A DNA stretch of 64,000 nt from Arabidopsis thaliana. Taxonomy: Eukaryota > Streptophyta > Magnoliopsida > Brassicales > Brassicaceae. Position 1 is the first letter of the stretch. Each line of letters begins with the position of its first letter. The DNA is taken from assembly GCF_000001735.4 (NCBI RefSeq), contig NC_003076.8, positions 13,271,835-13,335,834 of the forward strand, read 5' to 3'. The notes under the pieces were generated by a model. That model did no database searches. It saw nothing but the letters and a program-made list of their open reading frames with translations, and was not told the origin of the DNA. Both the position numbers and the translations under genes were made by a program. This document shows positions 19,965 through 29,772 of this stretch, in pieces.

Positions 19965-20539
19965 CTTCACTGCAATTAGTACGGTACTAAAGCACTGGTT
20001 CTATATAGTCATGTCTGCCACAAAATGTATTAATCAAACGACGGCGTATTTGTATTGGCTGAATAAATTTAGAAGTGGCTGACTTGTCATAGCATTGCGG
20101 CTGGGTTTTCACTGATTTGTGGCTGAGTTATGTCGTCATACAGTATGTCACTACTTAGCGTGTTGCTTTAGGTTGGGTTTATCGAGATTATTTATTATAT
20201 CATTATCGAGATAACAAACAGCAACTTTATGGGGAACCGCCAGTAATGATTTGGTCCACATGTACAGGTACACACGCCCGTAGTTAATATTCAAAATAAT
20301 TCAAACGAGTTCGAAATTATTCCTTAACTAAACCCTCTAATAATCAAATAACGTAACGGCTGAGTTATTCAATAAGATTTCGTGTTTTGGCCGAGTTATG
20401 AGATACCATATGTTATTATGATATATCAAACTGACCACCAAATTGTTAGTTATATTATTAGCTTGAAGATGTAAGTATATAATTGATTTGAGGGTTTTAT
20501 TGGTTTCGTTGTTAATTGCGGATGTGATTGAATATACAG
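19965..20539. other. Divergent spacer between two GRF-type genes
   Basis: Motif-B copies at about 20,058-20,130 and 20,357-20,400. I looked for a missing first zinc-finger exon for the plus-strand gene at 20,540 and did not find one. Ends with a good acceptor, AATATACAG, at 20,539. Confidence 0.5.
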
Positions 20540-20845
20540 GACCATTTGTTTAAATGGGTCGAAGATGGTACATACGAAGTGGTTGTAGACAGTTGGCTGA
20601 AATTGGCCGGCTTCGACAGTGAGTTAAGCGCGGCCAAGTCCGAGGTTTCTGTCGAGCTAGAAGCATTACAGGCGATGGTGAAAGAACTGAAAGAAGAAGT
20701 GATGAGGAGCGAAAGGGAAAACCAGAAATGGAAATTGATGATCAAACTTTGCTGCTTTTGTCTTGCCTTTATTATCATTGTCATTGTTTTTGGTATCTTA
20801 ATGTTCCCAAAAATCAACGAACAGAGGCTTTTTCTGGGCTACTAG
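20540..20845 (+). pseudogene. GRF-family C-terminal exon with membrane anchor
   Basis: The exon begins after AATATACAG with DHLFKWVEDGTYEVVVDSW, the sequence that follows the zinc finger in plant GRF-type proteins. A coiled coil comes next (ELEALQAMVKELKEEVMRSE), then a strongly hydrophobic stretch (LIK-CCFCLAFIIIVIVFGIL type, about residues 78-98) that should span a membrane, and a short tail ending FLGY. The exon carrying the Cys-rich finger is missing upstream, so the gene is probably truncated. GRF plus C-terminal membrane anchor is a common plant arrangement. Confidence 0.55.
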
Positions 20846-21325
20846 TTTGTTTTATGTTTGTATGATTTGTTTGCTACTGGAATCCATTATGTGTTTGATG
20901 TTTAACTCAGCGTATAGGGTTAATTCGTTTTTTTGGTTCAAGTACTAGCTTGCAATGAAATGGAACTTTGTCTTCGGCCAAGCTAATCCAATATCGTTGA
21001 CTGAGTTATACTGGTAATGTTGTGGCAGAGTTAATCATACGTTATGGCTGAGTTAATATCTGTTGTATCTTCGGAAATATAGGTTACGGCTGAGTTATTA
21101 TAATGTTTTGGATGAGTTAATTATACGCTATGACTGAGTTAATCATACGCTATGACTGAGTTATGATAAAATTTAACAAGTTACCTCAAGCGATAACCAC
21201 TGACTTTACTGAGAAGGCGATCGTAGATAATATGAGATATAAAGCCATCACAAAAAAAAACAGAGAAACATATTGAGTTCATAGGAATGAGATAAAGGGA
21301 CGATAAGTAAGAGACACAAAAGCAT
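20846..21325. other. Non-coding spacer of MULE B
   Basis: Motif-B copies between 20,998 and 21,165 (GACTGAGTTA, GGCTGAGTTATT). Convergent gene ends meet here. No frame with coding character. Confidence 0.55.
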
Positions 21326-21889
21326 TCAAGACATGAAACCGACATCATCCGGGTCAAATTCAGTAAACATGTCCACCAAATCATTCCAAACTGTTGTCGT
21401 CATCCACCTCGGCTTATCCAAACCACGCGCCCATCCCCGTTTCAGCACCCGCATATTGTCCCGGTACAACGTTCTAGCCACCAAATTAAACTGCGTCCAC
21501 ACCGTCACCGTGTGCCTTGAATCCCAGGTGTGCATACGCTACAAAGAGAGCAAATAGTAAGAATTTGGTCTACGGTTTACAGGAAGTGCTTTATATAAAA
21601 ACTCGATGCTTACCGTGAGGAGGAAAAACCACCTTGCCTTGAAAACAACGGGAATCATCCGGTACGTCGGCCACGCATGGTGAAAGTTGCGTTGGAGTAT
21701 ATCACCAATTGCGACAGCTAGTTGGTGATTGAATTTGAACCACGTAACAGTGGTTTTGTCGACCCATGTACCCAATCCACGATCAGGAGCGGTGAGCACG
21801 GCTTCGACATCTCTTAGAAACTGTCCGTCGATGTGAGGCACCATGTCGTTAAGATGTGAGGATGAGACGTCTAAATGATGAGTTGTCAA
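21326..21889 (-). CDS. Transposase_24-like (Ptta/En-Spm-type) protein, 162 aa
   Basis: Two exons, phase 0: 21,889-21,614 (ends with GTAAGC donor) and 21,538-21,326 (acceptor TTTGTAG). The order IGDILQRNFHHAWPTY, then PVVFKARWFF, then TLYRDNMRVLKRGW, then KPRWMTTTVWNDLVDMF matches the plant Transposase_24 family (Ptta/En-Spm): a W-rich helical domain with a WPT.....VP...K.RW segment and a terminal P.W....W..L block. The family is annotated as transposase-derived but carries no DDE catalytic core, so it is better seen as a DNA-binding or accessory domain. No lesion seen. Finding it inside a MULE is unusual and suggests capture. Confidence 0.6.
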
Positions 21890-22191
21890 GAATTATTAAA
21901 AAAGACAAGTCAAGGTATACGAAAGGTTGCGTGTTACAGCTGAGTTTGGCGACAAATCGTCCTTGTTATGGCTGATTTAAATCACATTACGGCTGAGTTG
22001 TCAATAAAAACATGAAGTTCAATTCGATTTACTGACTAACCGAGGTACGGTTATATCCGGCCTAATTACCAGCGGTTTAATACGCCTATAAAAACGGCTT
22101 CTCCCATAAACACCAGAAGGCTAAACTCGCACAAACAGAAGCTAACGAGTTCAAAATATTTCTTTAATTTTCAACGACTCGGAATTTCACC
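21890..22191. promoter_or_regulatory. Divergent promoter between Transposase_24-like and RPA-like genes
   Basis: About 300 bases with three motif-B copies (21,940-22,000). TATAAAAACG at 22,087 lies about 100 bases before the RPA-like start and is a good TATA box for it. Confidence 0.45.
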
Positions 22192-23208
22192 ATGGGTTAC
22201 GACGGCCTCCGCGACTTGAATCCTTACATAACTTGCTGGACGATTTGTGTTATGGTTCTTAGGAAGTACGTCTCGTTTATCACAGATAACTCATTCAAAC
22301 TACGGGTCGTCTTTGTCGATGAGTGGGTAATGGGATCTTCACTCGTGATACAAGGCATACTTAACCTTCTGCTTGTCTTATTCCCTATATAACTCACCCT
22401 CCAATGTTGTTTTCATAGGGTATCCAAATTGAAGCTATAATCGGAAGTCGGTTTTCTCAACGTTACTACAACATGCTTGAAGAGAATCAGTGGAAAGAAA
22501 TCAGAACTTTTGGTGTTATCGAAAACTGTGGTTTTGTCCGAACAACAACCCACAAATACATGATTGAGTTCATGAATGCAACTGAGCTAAATCATTCCGA
22601 CCCAAGGGAAAATGTATTATTTAACAGATTCACACCTTTTGACTACATTATTGAAGACACCGCTCATACTGAAAATTTGGTCGGTAAGTAATACGTATCT
22701 AATGCAAATTTCATACTTTCACAAATCACATGCCTGCTTTTAATCTTTATTTCATACTCCCAGATTTGGTTGGTGCACTCGTCGAGGTCGGATGTCTGAG
22801 AAATATTACAGAAGATGGTTGGGAGATGGACGGATTCAGACTTACCTTCGAGAGTATGGACAAATAGTATAATTTCTTTTGTTTCTTTACTTCTAAATTT
22901 CTTTCTTTTCATCATGTATTTTTCTTGAGTTAGCTTAAGTGTAAGACTGTTTTATATGTTTCAGTAAGGAGAGGTTGAAATGTGAGGCTCTTGGCGAATT
23001 GGCGGTTGACTTGCATAGGAAATTTCGATCATTTCGCAATGACAATATTGTTATTGACAATATATATGTTGCACTCACCTGGTGGAAGATCTTCAGGTAT
23101 CATCCTTGCCCCAATCACGTGAAGATCCAAAATCATGCCCGGATATCAGATGTGACTGTCGACCCCAATATCGAAGAAGTGCAAGAGTTAAAAATGGTCC
23201 TCGAGTAA
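22192..23208 (+). CDS. RPA70-like OB-fold (DUF223-type) protein, 248 aa
   Basis: Four exons with consistent phases: 22,192-22,326, 22,419-22,683, 22,764-22,866 and 22,965-23,208. Start context CACCATGGG is good, with a TATA box about 100 bases upstream. Exon 1 contains FKLRVVFVDEW; exon 2 has GIQIEAIIGSRFSQRYYNML, then WKEIRTFGVIENCGF and HKYMIEFMN, the signature of the first OB fold in plant RPA large-subunit relatives (DUF223). The C-terminal exons contain a second, short beta-rich region. RPA proteins bind single-stranded DNA; a transposon copy could protect excision intermediates, but this is inference. Intron positions equal those of the MULE A copy at 7016-7998, so the gene is an old, shared part of both elements. 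No lesion seen. Confidence 0.75.
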
Positions 23209-23637
23209 TGCAAGATGGAAGGAATCGGGTTATTACCATTGTTTACTTTTCATTCCTCCTATGTATCCTTCAAACAACTATTCTGGGGGAACTTCATTTT
23301 GTCTTTGCCTTCAAAATTCAGTTTGATAACTCAGCCGTATTATAATTAAATAACTCAGACACTAAATAACATAATACGAATATAACTCAGTCGTAAGTTA
23401 ACATAGTTTATCTATAACTCAGCCGTAAAAGGTAAAATGAACTCAACTCGGCCGTAACATGTAAAATGACCGAACCTTTCGACTTCCCTAATTATATAAC
23501 TCGGCCATAACATGTAAAATGACCGAACCTTTCGACTTCCCTAATTATATAACTCGGCCATAACATGTAAAATGACCGAAATACATACCACTGTTGCCAA
23601 ACAAGGGAAAGAAGACACATACAGAGTACAAACAGTA
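23209..23637. other. Non-coding spacer of MULE B with 53-bp tandem repeat
   Basis: Motif B is here mainly in reverse orientation (TAACTCAGCC). It separates two convergent genes, RPA-like and MURA. Confidence 0.6.
23461..23582. repeat. 53-bp tandem repeat carrying motif B
   Basis: GTAAAATGACCGAACC starts at 23,461 and 23,514, and a third partial copy at 23,567, giving a 53-bp period. Each unit contains TAACTCGGCCATAA, a motif-B variant. Confidence 0.85.
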
Positions 23638-26470
23638 CTATGCACGACAAGTTTTAACATTGTGCCCTGTTTCTTTACATCGAGAACATGCGTGTTCCTT
23701 CCTAGGGCGTTTAGTCTCAACGGCGACTTCTAGTGCTGATTTCATCCTTAGTTTCTTGGGCCTGCCTGGCTGGTTCGCAACAATCGGAGGCAAACACGGT
23801 TGGTCAATTACAATTTGAGGAACAGGGACTTCTGTATCTGAAGGCATGATTGCACCAGCGTACGCATTGACCAAATGACTGCTCTTATGATAAGGACTGC
23901 ACAGGGATATACGAGACACACCCATATGTTCTGCAGCTGCGATTGCATGGATGCATGGTGATTTCTCTTGGTCGAAAAGACGGCATGTGCATTGTTTTTC
24001 ATCCACATTTACAACATGCAAAGATGCTCCTAAGCTACTTGAACGCGGGAAGCATCAATCGTTTGTACATCTAGAAGTCTTGACGAGTTGACGCGGGTCT
24101 ATTAGAGAGAAGAGACAAGAAACAAAAAAAAAAGTTATGGCTGAATTATTCCCTTTATAGCTGAGTTATTCTCGTTATGGCTGAGTTATTCTCGTTATGA
24201 CGGGGTTATCGTTATTCGACGACTGAGTTATGCACTAGTTACAGCTGAGTTACCTGTAAGAGTTTCTCAACACCACGTGTGAGCTGAGTATGTTGTTTGC
24301 TCGCATCATCTCTCCATTCAGCAAACCATTTAGTCATCATCTGTCTTATCGCTTCTAACAGTCGAACTATGGGAAGATTTTTGGCTTGTGACAGTGCTCT
24401 GTTCATTGATTCCGCTATATTCATAGTCATTAAATTGTATCTATCACCGGGGAAATGAGCACGCGCCCACATTTCAACACCCGCTCTTTGGAGGTATGCA
24501 TGTAGTAGAGGATCAAGCTCTTCAATCTCGTTGAACGCGTTAGTAAAATCATTCAGCCTATAACACCTTGCCGCTTTTTTGACCAGAGGGAACAAATCTT
24601 TTCTTTTGAATTTTACCAAAATGTTCTTATAGAGATGGTAAGTACAAATCCCACGAGCAGCCAACGGATACACTTCACCAATTGCTTTCCCTATTGACTT
24701 ATGTCTGTCTGAGATTATCGCCAGGTCCGTTGCATCAGGAATAACAACTTTGAGTTGCGTAAAAAACCAACGCCAAGAATCATCATTTTCAGTGTCAACT
24801 ACACCGAAAGCTAACGGAAAAATCTGAAAATTACCATCTTGAGCAAGGGCTGTCAAGAGCGTCCCTTTGTAACTACCATGGAGAAAGGTACCGTCGACAA
24901 CAACAACTCTGCGCATGTAATGAAACCCAGCGATACTGGCACCAAATGCAATGAACATATAGTTAAATCTTCCACTCTCATCAATTTGAAGACGCGCGAC
25001 TGTACCCGGATTTGCCCGTCTTATCATGTATAGGTAAGAAGGCAGTTCTTCAAAACTACTATCATGGGTTCCCAGAGTGAGCTCCCTTGCAAACCTGAGC
25101 ATCTTGTATGACTTCGAATAACTCATCTGTTAACACAAACATATTAATCGATAAGTCAGCCTAAACTATACCACAACTCAGCCAATAAGTGATCTTAAGT
25201 CAGCCTTGAAAGTCATAACTCAACCAGAATAAAATTATATGTCATCCATACTATATCAATAAGTCAACCGTAAAATATCTATAAGTCAGCCAGCAGATAA
25301 ATAGTAAGTCAGCCGAAACATTGTAATTACCTTTACTCGAAAATTCTTAGTGATGATTATTCCGACTGATTTTGGTTTAACATCCGGACCAACGTCACCA
25401 AGATAGTCCCTGTAAAGAACTCCCAGAACATCAGGTGTTGCTTGTCGGGATCGACCAGAACGTTCCGTCACAGAACATGTGTGTTCCGAATCGTATATAT
25501 AAACATGAAAATTGGGATTATTTCCTTGTCTAGATGCACGAACCCTCCAAAGACATCTATCCACCCAGCACTCGTAAGATACTGTAGTCTTATTAGAAGT
25601 TGGTACATCAAAATCAAACCCATCCCTTATCGCAAGAAGTTTGAGTCGATACTCCAACTCGAATTTGCTACGGTATTGTTGGCCTACCGCGAGTGTTAGC
25701 GTAGACAGCTCCAACTTTAAATCAGTCAGGCTCCCAGGAGATCCGATCATTTCCATGGTCTGAGTTCTCTTCGAAGGAGAAGGTTTCGGTGAATCTTCGT
25801 CATTATTCTTAGGCTCGCCGTATACAACAAAGTCTTCATCATCAGATGAGGCACCATCGGAGTCGTCGAAAAAATCAAACCGGCTAGAAAATTCATCATC
25901 TTCTTCTTCGTCACTTGCTTCTTTGTTAGATGCTTCATCGACACCTGATTCATCGTCCCCTGCTTCATCGTCCCCTGCTTCATCGTCCCCTGCTTCATCG
26001 TCTTGATAATCGTAACAAACACCTTCAAACCCCCAACCCAGAACTTCGAATCTAGATTCTGCTCTTGAGTCAGATGCAATAGCGCGTTTCGAACCCCTTC
26101 CTCTTGATCCATCCTTCCGACTAATATCACTTGAATCTTTCGCCGTAAACTCCACACAGAGACGTAGCTGCTCGAATTTCGTCAAACCTAGATAACATTG
26201 CAACTGTCGATCATTGGAGATATAAACTGGTGGAGTATCGAAGGGCATAGTTTTCAGTGTCTTGTTAGAGAACATGTAACTCAGCCGTAACTGATGGGTC
26301 GACTGATTCACTCCGTAATCATCGACCACCATCTTTAAAAGACTATCGTAAACTGCTCTTTCCGCTTCTAGCTGCACAACTCTACACCCTCTTTCGTCGG
26401 GGTTAAATACGAATCTCTGTTTCTTTACCCATAAACCGGAAAGAACTATGACCGTAGCGGGACCAGCCAT
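23638..26470 (-). pseudogene. MURA (MuDR-type) transposase of MULE B
   Basis: Three exons: 26,470-25,331, 25,126-24,254 and 24,098-23,638; about 820 residues, within the usual size of plant MURA. Start chosen at MAGPATVIVLSG, the first Met before the conserved N-terminal domain; an upstream in-frame Met at 26,695 lacks support. An acidic repeat tract follows, then a Cys/His zinc region (ECWVDRCLWRVRAS...HTC). Exon 2 has the catalytic triad: Asp in RRVVVVDGTF, Asp in AIISDRHKS, Glu in MNIAESMNR. Exon 3 has a SWIM finger (CTCRLF...PCIH) and a CCHC knuckle (CSRCKETGHNVKTC). One apparent single-base loss at about 24,029-24,032 breaks exon 3, just before LHVVNVDEKQC. Apart from that it looks complete. 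It would excise and insert the element. Confidence 0.85.
25928..26001. repeat. 15-bp coding tandem repeat in transposase
   Basis: TCGTCCCCTGCTTCA-type units repeat three to four times and encode the DDEAG repeats of the transposase acidic region. Confidence 0.8.
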
Positions 26471-27300
26471 ATCAAGAGAAAGATGAAAGAAATTGAAGAT
26501 GTATGAGAAGATGAATGAAGAAAAGAAAGTTCCGGTGATGTTGTAACGTTCAGGCGGTGGACACAGTCTGGGAAAACGATTTAAAGAAGCAAGGGACGTT
26601 TCGTATTTCCGTCGAGGATGCTGACATGGAATGATGACATGGATTATTACAGCCGACGCCGTTTTGAAGTGATGACGTGGCAAGTCAGCCACCAAACAAA
26701 CAGTTCATAACACAGCCATGAAGCAAATCTTTAAGTCAGCCGTGACATGAATACTATTACAGTAATTAAAACAGGAAAAAAAACAAAGTTAATTCAGCCG
26801 TTGTATGTCGTAACTCAACTAACTCAACCGTAACGTTCAACAACTCGGCCATAACTGCATGATATTATAGTAATTAATCTTTTAAAAATAAGTCAGCCAT
26901 AACATGGCTGAGTTATATCGTAATCCAGCTATTGGCGGCTGATTTATAGCACTCGACCATAACTCAGCCGTCACATCTTTCCATAACTAAGCCAATCAAA
27001 ACTATAACTCGGCCGCGTCGAGGAAAGAAGTCAGCCTTTTTCTCATAACTCAGCCATATTGTTGGCTGGGTTATCTTATAACTTCTTATAACTCGGCCGA
27101 CCATCCTTAACTCAACCATACCGTTGCCTGAGTTATACAATAACTCAGGCAACATTTTACAACTCAGCCGTAACGTCTGGCTGAGTTATACTCATACTTC
27201 GCCGTTTCGTTATGACTCATATATAACATACCGTAACTCAGCCGGCTGAGTTCATTTAATCCACGTCAACAAATTCTGATGTGGCAGTGGCATTCCCTGT
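26471..27300. other. Promoter side of MURA B and right end of MULE B
   Basis: From 26,690 to 27,255 there are about 25 copies of motif B, nearly all as TAACTCAGCC, with a few in the opposite direction, some placed back to back (GTAACTCAGCCGGCTGAGTT at 27,234). The densest cluster in the window. No coding frame. No TIR recognised. Confidence 0.6.
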
Positions 27301-27880
27301 AATTACGTTTTTTCCGATAACGTTTAGTAGGGGCACGCTGGGTAATAAAAAAAATTCGATAATATAACAGTAATTAAAAAAAGTTCTGTCGTGTTCTGGT
27401 AATAACACCTAATTTCCTACCCATCACAGTTAATCTCCCTATTATATAACAAAAAAAAAACATTGGAAACATTACTACTGTTTGATAAATTTCATTCTGG
27501 TCAACGCTCTCTACATCTACGGAAGATAATGGCTGAAAAGAAAAAACGAAGCAATAATGATATATGAGTGTTTATGATGAGATTTCTAGCTGTGTTCAAA
27601 ATCATAGCAAAAGGACACATAACAACCAAAATCATACCCACTAGAGACAAGAGTTTTGAGTTCTGAGTTTGAAAGGAGATAAACCACCTATAATGTTCTA
27701 ATGATCTTTCCTTCACTGCCTTTGAGATTTCTTCTCATGTCCATTGGGAGAGAATATTTTGTTTTGTCTAAGCATGCCTCCATATCGAGATTTTTGAGTA
27801 GTGTGGTAAGTAATGTAGTGCTAGCAGAAGGTTCATATATCATATTGAAAACTCAGTTGTTGAAATACTTCAACCAATCC
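27301..27880. other. Spacer and 3' flank of the split DUF1985 gene
   Basis: No motif-B copies after about 27,255. The minus-strand frames at about 27,850-27,700 (for example TTLLKNLDMEACLDKTKYSL) have some coding look and may be a further degraded part of the DUF1985 gene. The rest is AT-rich. Confidence 0.4.
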
Positions 27881-27969
27881 TTAATTTTTCTCCAGCGTCT
27901 GCATCTCATCCACGCTATCCTTTGTCTGTGTCTCTACATCTGCGTCCGTTAGGGTCTCACGAGCGCTAT
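27881..27969 (-). pseudogene. 3' part of DUF1985 gene, cut off by the Athila-like insertion
   Basis: On the minus strand, after the target duplication GCTAT, codons continue as ARETLTDADVETQTKDSVDE and stop at TAA (27,883-27,881). DADVET also occurs on the other side of the insertion (about 38,945), so the two pieces belong to one gene interrupted in its C-terminal DADVE-type repeat. Confidence 0.6.
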
Positions 27970-29628
27970 TGATAACACTTTATTTTACTTATTTTAGGCA
28001 TGTGTTTATCATCATTTAGCTTAGTGATCACTCATTGTTTCATATCATTTTGCATCACATTTAGCTTATTTTGCACACTTCGCCATTTAGGATCATCTTG
28101 CATACATATTGCATGTTTTGGTATGTTTTCAGGTGTAGAAGGAGCTTACAAGGACTCTACTCGACCCTCTACTCTATCCAACCAGGAGGGAAGCAGCAGA
28201 GCAATCTACTCAACTAGTTCACTCGATCCAGGTAGGCACAGAGGAGAAATCAATTCACTCGACCCACTTACTCGATCCAGACAGCCATAGAGGAAGCAGC
28301 AGATCGGTATACTCGCCCCTCTTACTCGATCTTCTACTCGACCAAGGGCGACCAAATCTACTAGACTTTTTGATCTATCAAAGCGTCTTCGGATCCTCCT
28401 CATTCCCCACTCAACCAGACATCTGAGCATACAGATAGGAGAGGAAGAAACATCTACTCGACCAATTGATCACTCGGAGCATGGACACAAAGGCGCAGAC
28501 TTTGCAGCACCCTCTTTACTCGATCTCCAAGATCGAGCACTCGCCCAAACCGCCTCAAGTCTCTTGTCGTCTAGTGAATCTAGGGTTTTCAACATTTTAC
28601 TATAAATAGATCACTTTGGGATTTGTCCAAAGGATCTAGCTTTTATCCTTTAGTTTTTCTTTATGTTCTTGAATCTTCAAAATTTAATTACTCTTAATCT
28701 ATTTAGTTTTTGTATTTAGTTTTGAGTAAAGTTGTTTAGTTTCTTTAGATCTACATTTTGGTATGATTTCAGTAATTTCTGAGTTTGTGTTCTTAATTAT
28801 GTTGCTTGAGTAGTCATTAGGGTTCTTGAGGATGGATTAGATTAGGATAATCTTTAGGTTAGTCAGGTGGTTAAGATTAGGTTAGATCCCTTGTGGATTC
28901 GTTGGCCCCTATGCGGTTTTCGGTGGCTAATGTGGAAATTCGACCATAGACGTCCAGCGTCCAAAAGACGTTCAAATGGATGCCTGATCTATGAATTCCA
29001 GAAATTTGTAGGCTATAGACCAAGAGATTGGCTAGTATGTTTATTGGCTTTGGTAGTTTGTTGCTTAAACCATGTTTTGCTATGTTTCATCAACGAGAGT
29101 TGAGATTAGGAAGTGGTAGAGTTATGGGGGTCTCTGTCACGAGAGTGGGAGTGGATTGACTCGGTTCTTGAATCTATCGTCTAGGGTATCTACCTTTGAC
29201 CTGTTAGCCACCTGATGAACCCTAAAGTTGCCCTTATCAATGAATCCATCCTTAGGACTTCTATTCTTCTTAGATTTATTTGTATTCACCCATTGATTGC
29301 ACTTTTATTTACCTGTTATTTGTGTCACCTGTTGATTGCATTTTTAATTCTTAATTTTGTTGCCTGTTGGTTCTACTCGACCCAATGATCGAGTAGGGCT
29401 TTTAAGTTTTTATTTCTGTTGTTCGAATCTTGACCTACGATTGTTACTAGAAACCAACCATCATTATAATCTGGCTTGACTTAGTTGCTTCTATACACAT
29501 CTTGATTGCTAGCAATAACAGTGGAATGGATTGACACCCCCTATAGTTGCATCGACATGTTAGTGTTTAAGGGGAATTGAACTGAACCTCACTTCAGCAA
29601 ATAAGTAGGCCTAAAAACCTACTTATCA
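27970..29628 (+). repeat. 5' LTR of Athila-like element 1
   Basis: 1659 bp, TG...CA ends. It includes a block of TCGA-rich repeats (ACTCGACC, ACTCGATCC) at 28,150-28,550 and a TATA box at 28,601. It retains the uninterrupted site (CCTGTTATTTGTGTCACC) where the 3' LTR carries the hAT-like insertion. Confidence 0.9.
28601..28608 (+). promoter_or_regulatory. TATA box of the LTR
   Basis: TATAAATA after a TCGA-rich region in the 5' LTR; the same box is at 36,945 in the 3' LTR. Position within the LTR fits the U3/R border. Confidence 0.6.
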
Positions 29629-29631
29629 ATT

Positions 29632-29645
29632 TGGCGCCGTAGCCA
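29632..29645 (+). other. Primer binding site, tRNA-Asp type
   Basis: TGGCGCCGTAGCCA lies three bases after the LTR end. The Athila family uses the same TGGCGCCGTTGCC-type site; this copy has one changed base. Confidence 0.8.
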
Positions 29646-29772
29646 ATTCATTGTTGCATTGTTACATTCAAGATATCAGAAAAAGTTAAGATCAAGTTCT
29701 TTTACATTTATCAAGTTACTAACTCATCTTTTCGTCTGCTTGTTTTTGTGGTATAGGTACTAATGTTTGTGC

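Larger units (their letters stand above)
13100..27300. mobile_element. MULE B: VANDAL-like Mutator element with GGCTGAGTTA motif (ends approximate)
   Basis: The block contains a DUF1985-Ulp1 gene, a coiled-coil ORF, two GRF-type genes, a Transposase_24-like gene, an RPA-like gene and a MURA transposase. Introns and spacers throughout are filled with GGCTGAGTTA or its complement, by eye a hundred or more copies, starting at about 13,490 and ending at about 27,255. The motif does not occur in MULE A, in the spacer, or after 27.3 kb. I could not find a TIR pair or 9-bp duplication, which fits the TIR-less VANDAL class, so the edges are set by the motif and the first leader exon. Confidence 0.65.

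Noticed and set aside
26471-26695. Upstream start for transposase B at 26,695
   Set aside because: The added residues are not like a MURA N-terminus; MAGPATV at 26,470 begins the conserved part.
27501-27716. 71-residue reverse-strand frame with hydrophobic stretch
   Set aside because: No family match and no clear splice link to the DUF1985 gene; kept only as a note in the flank.
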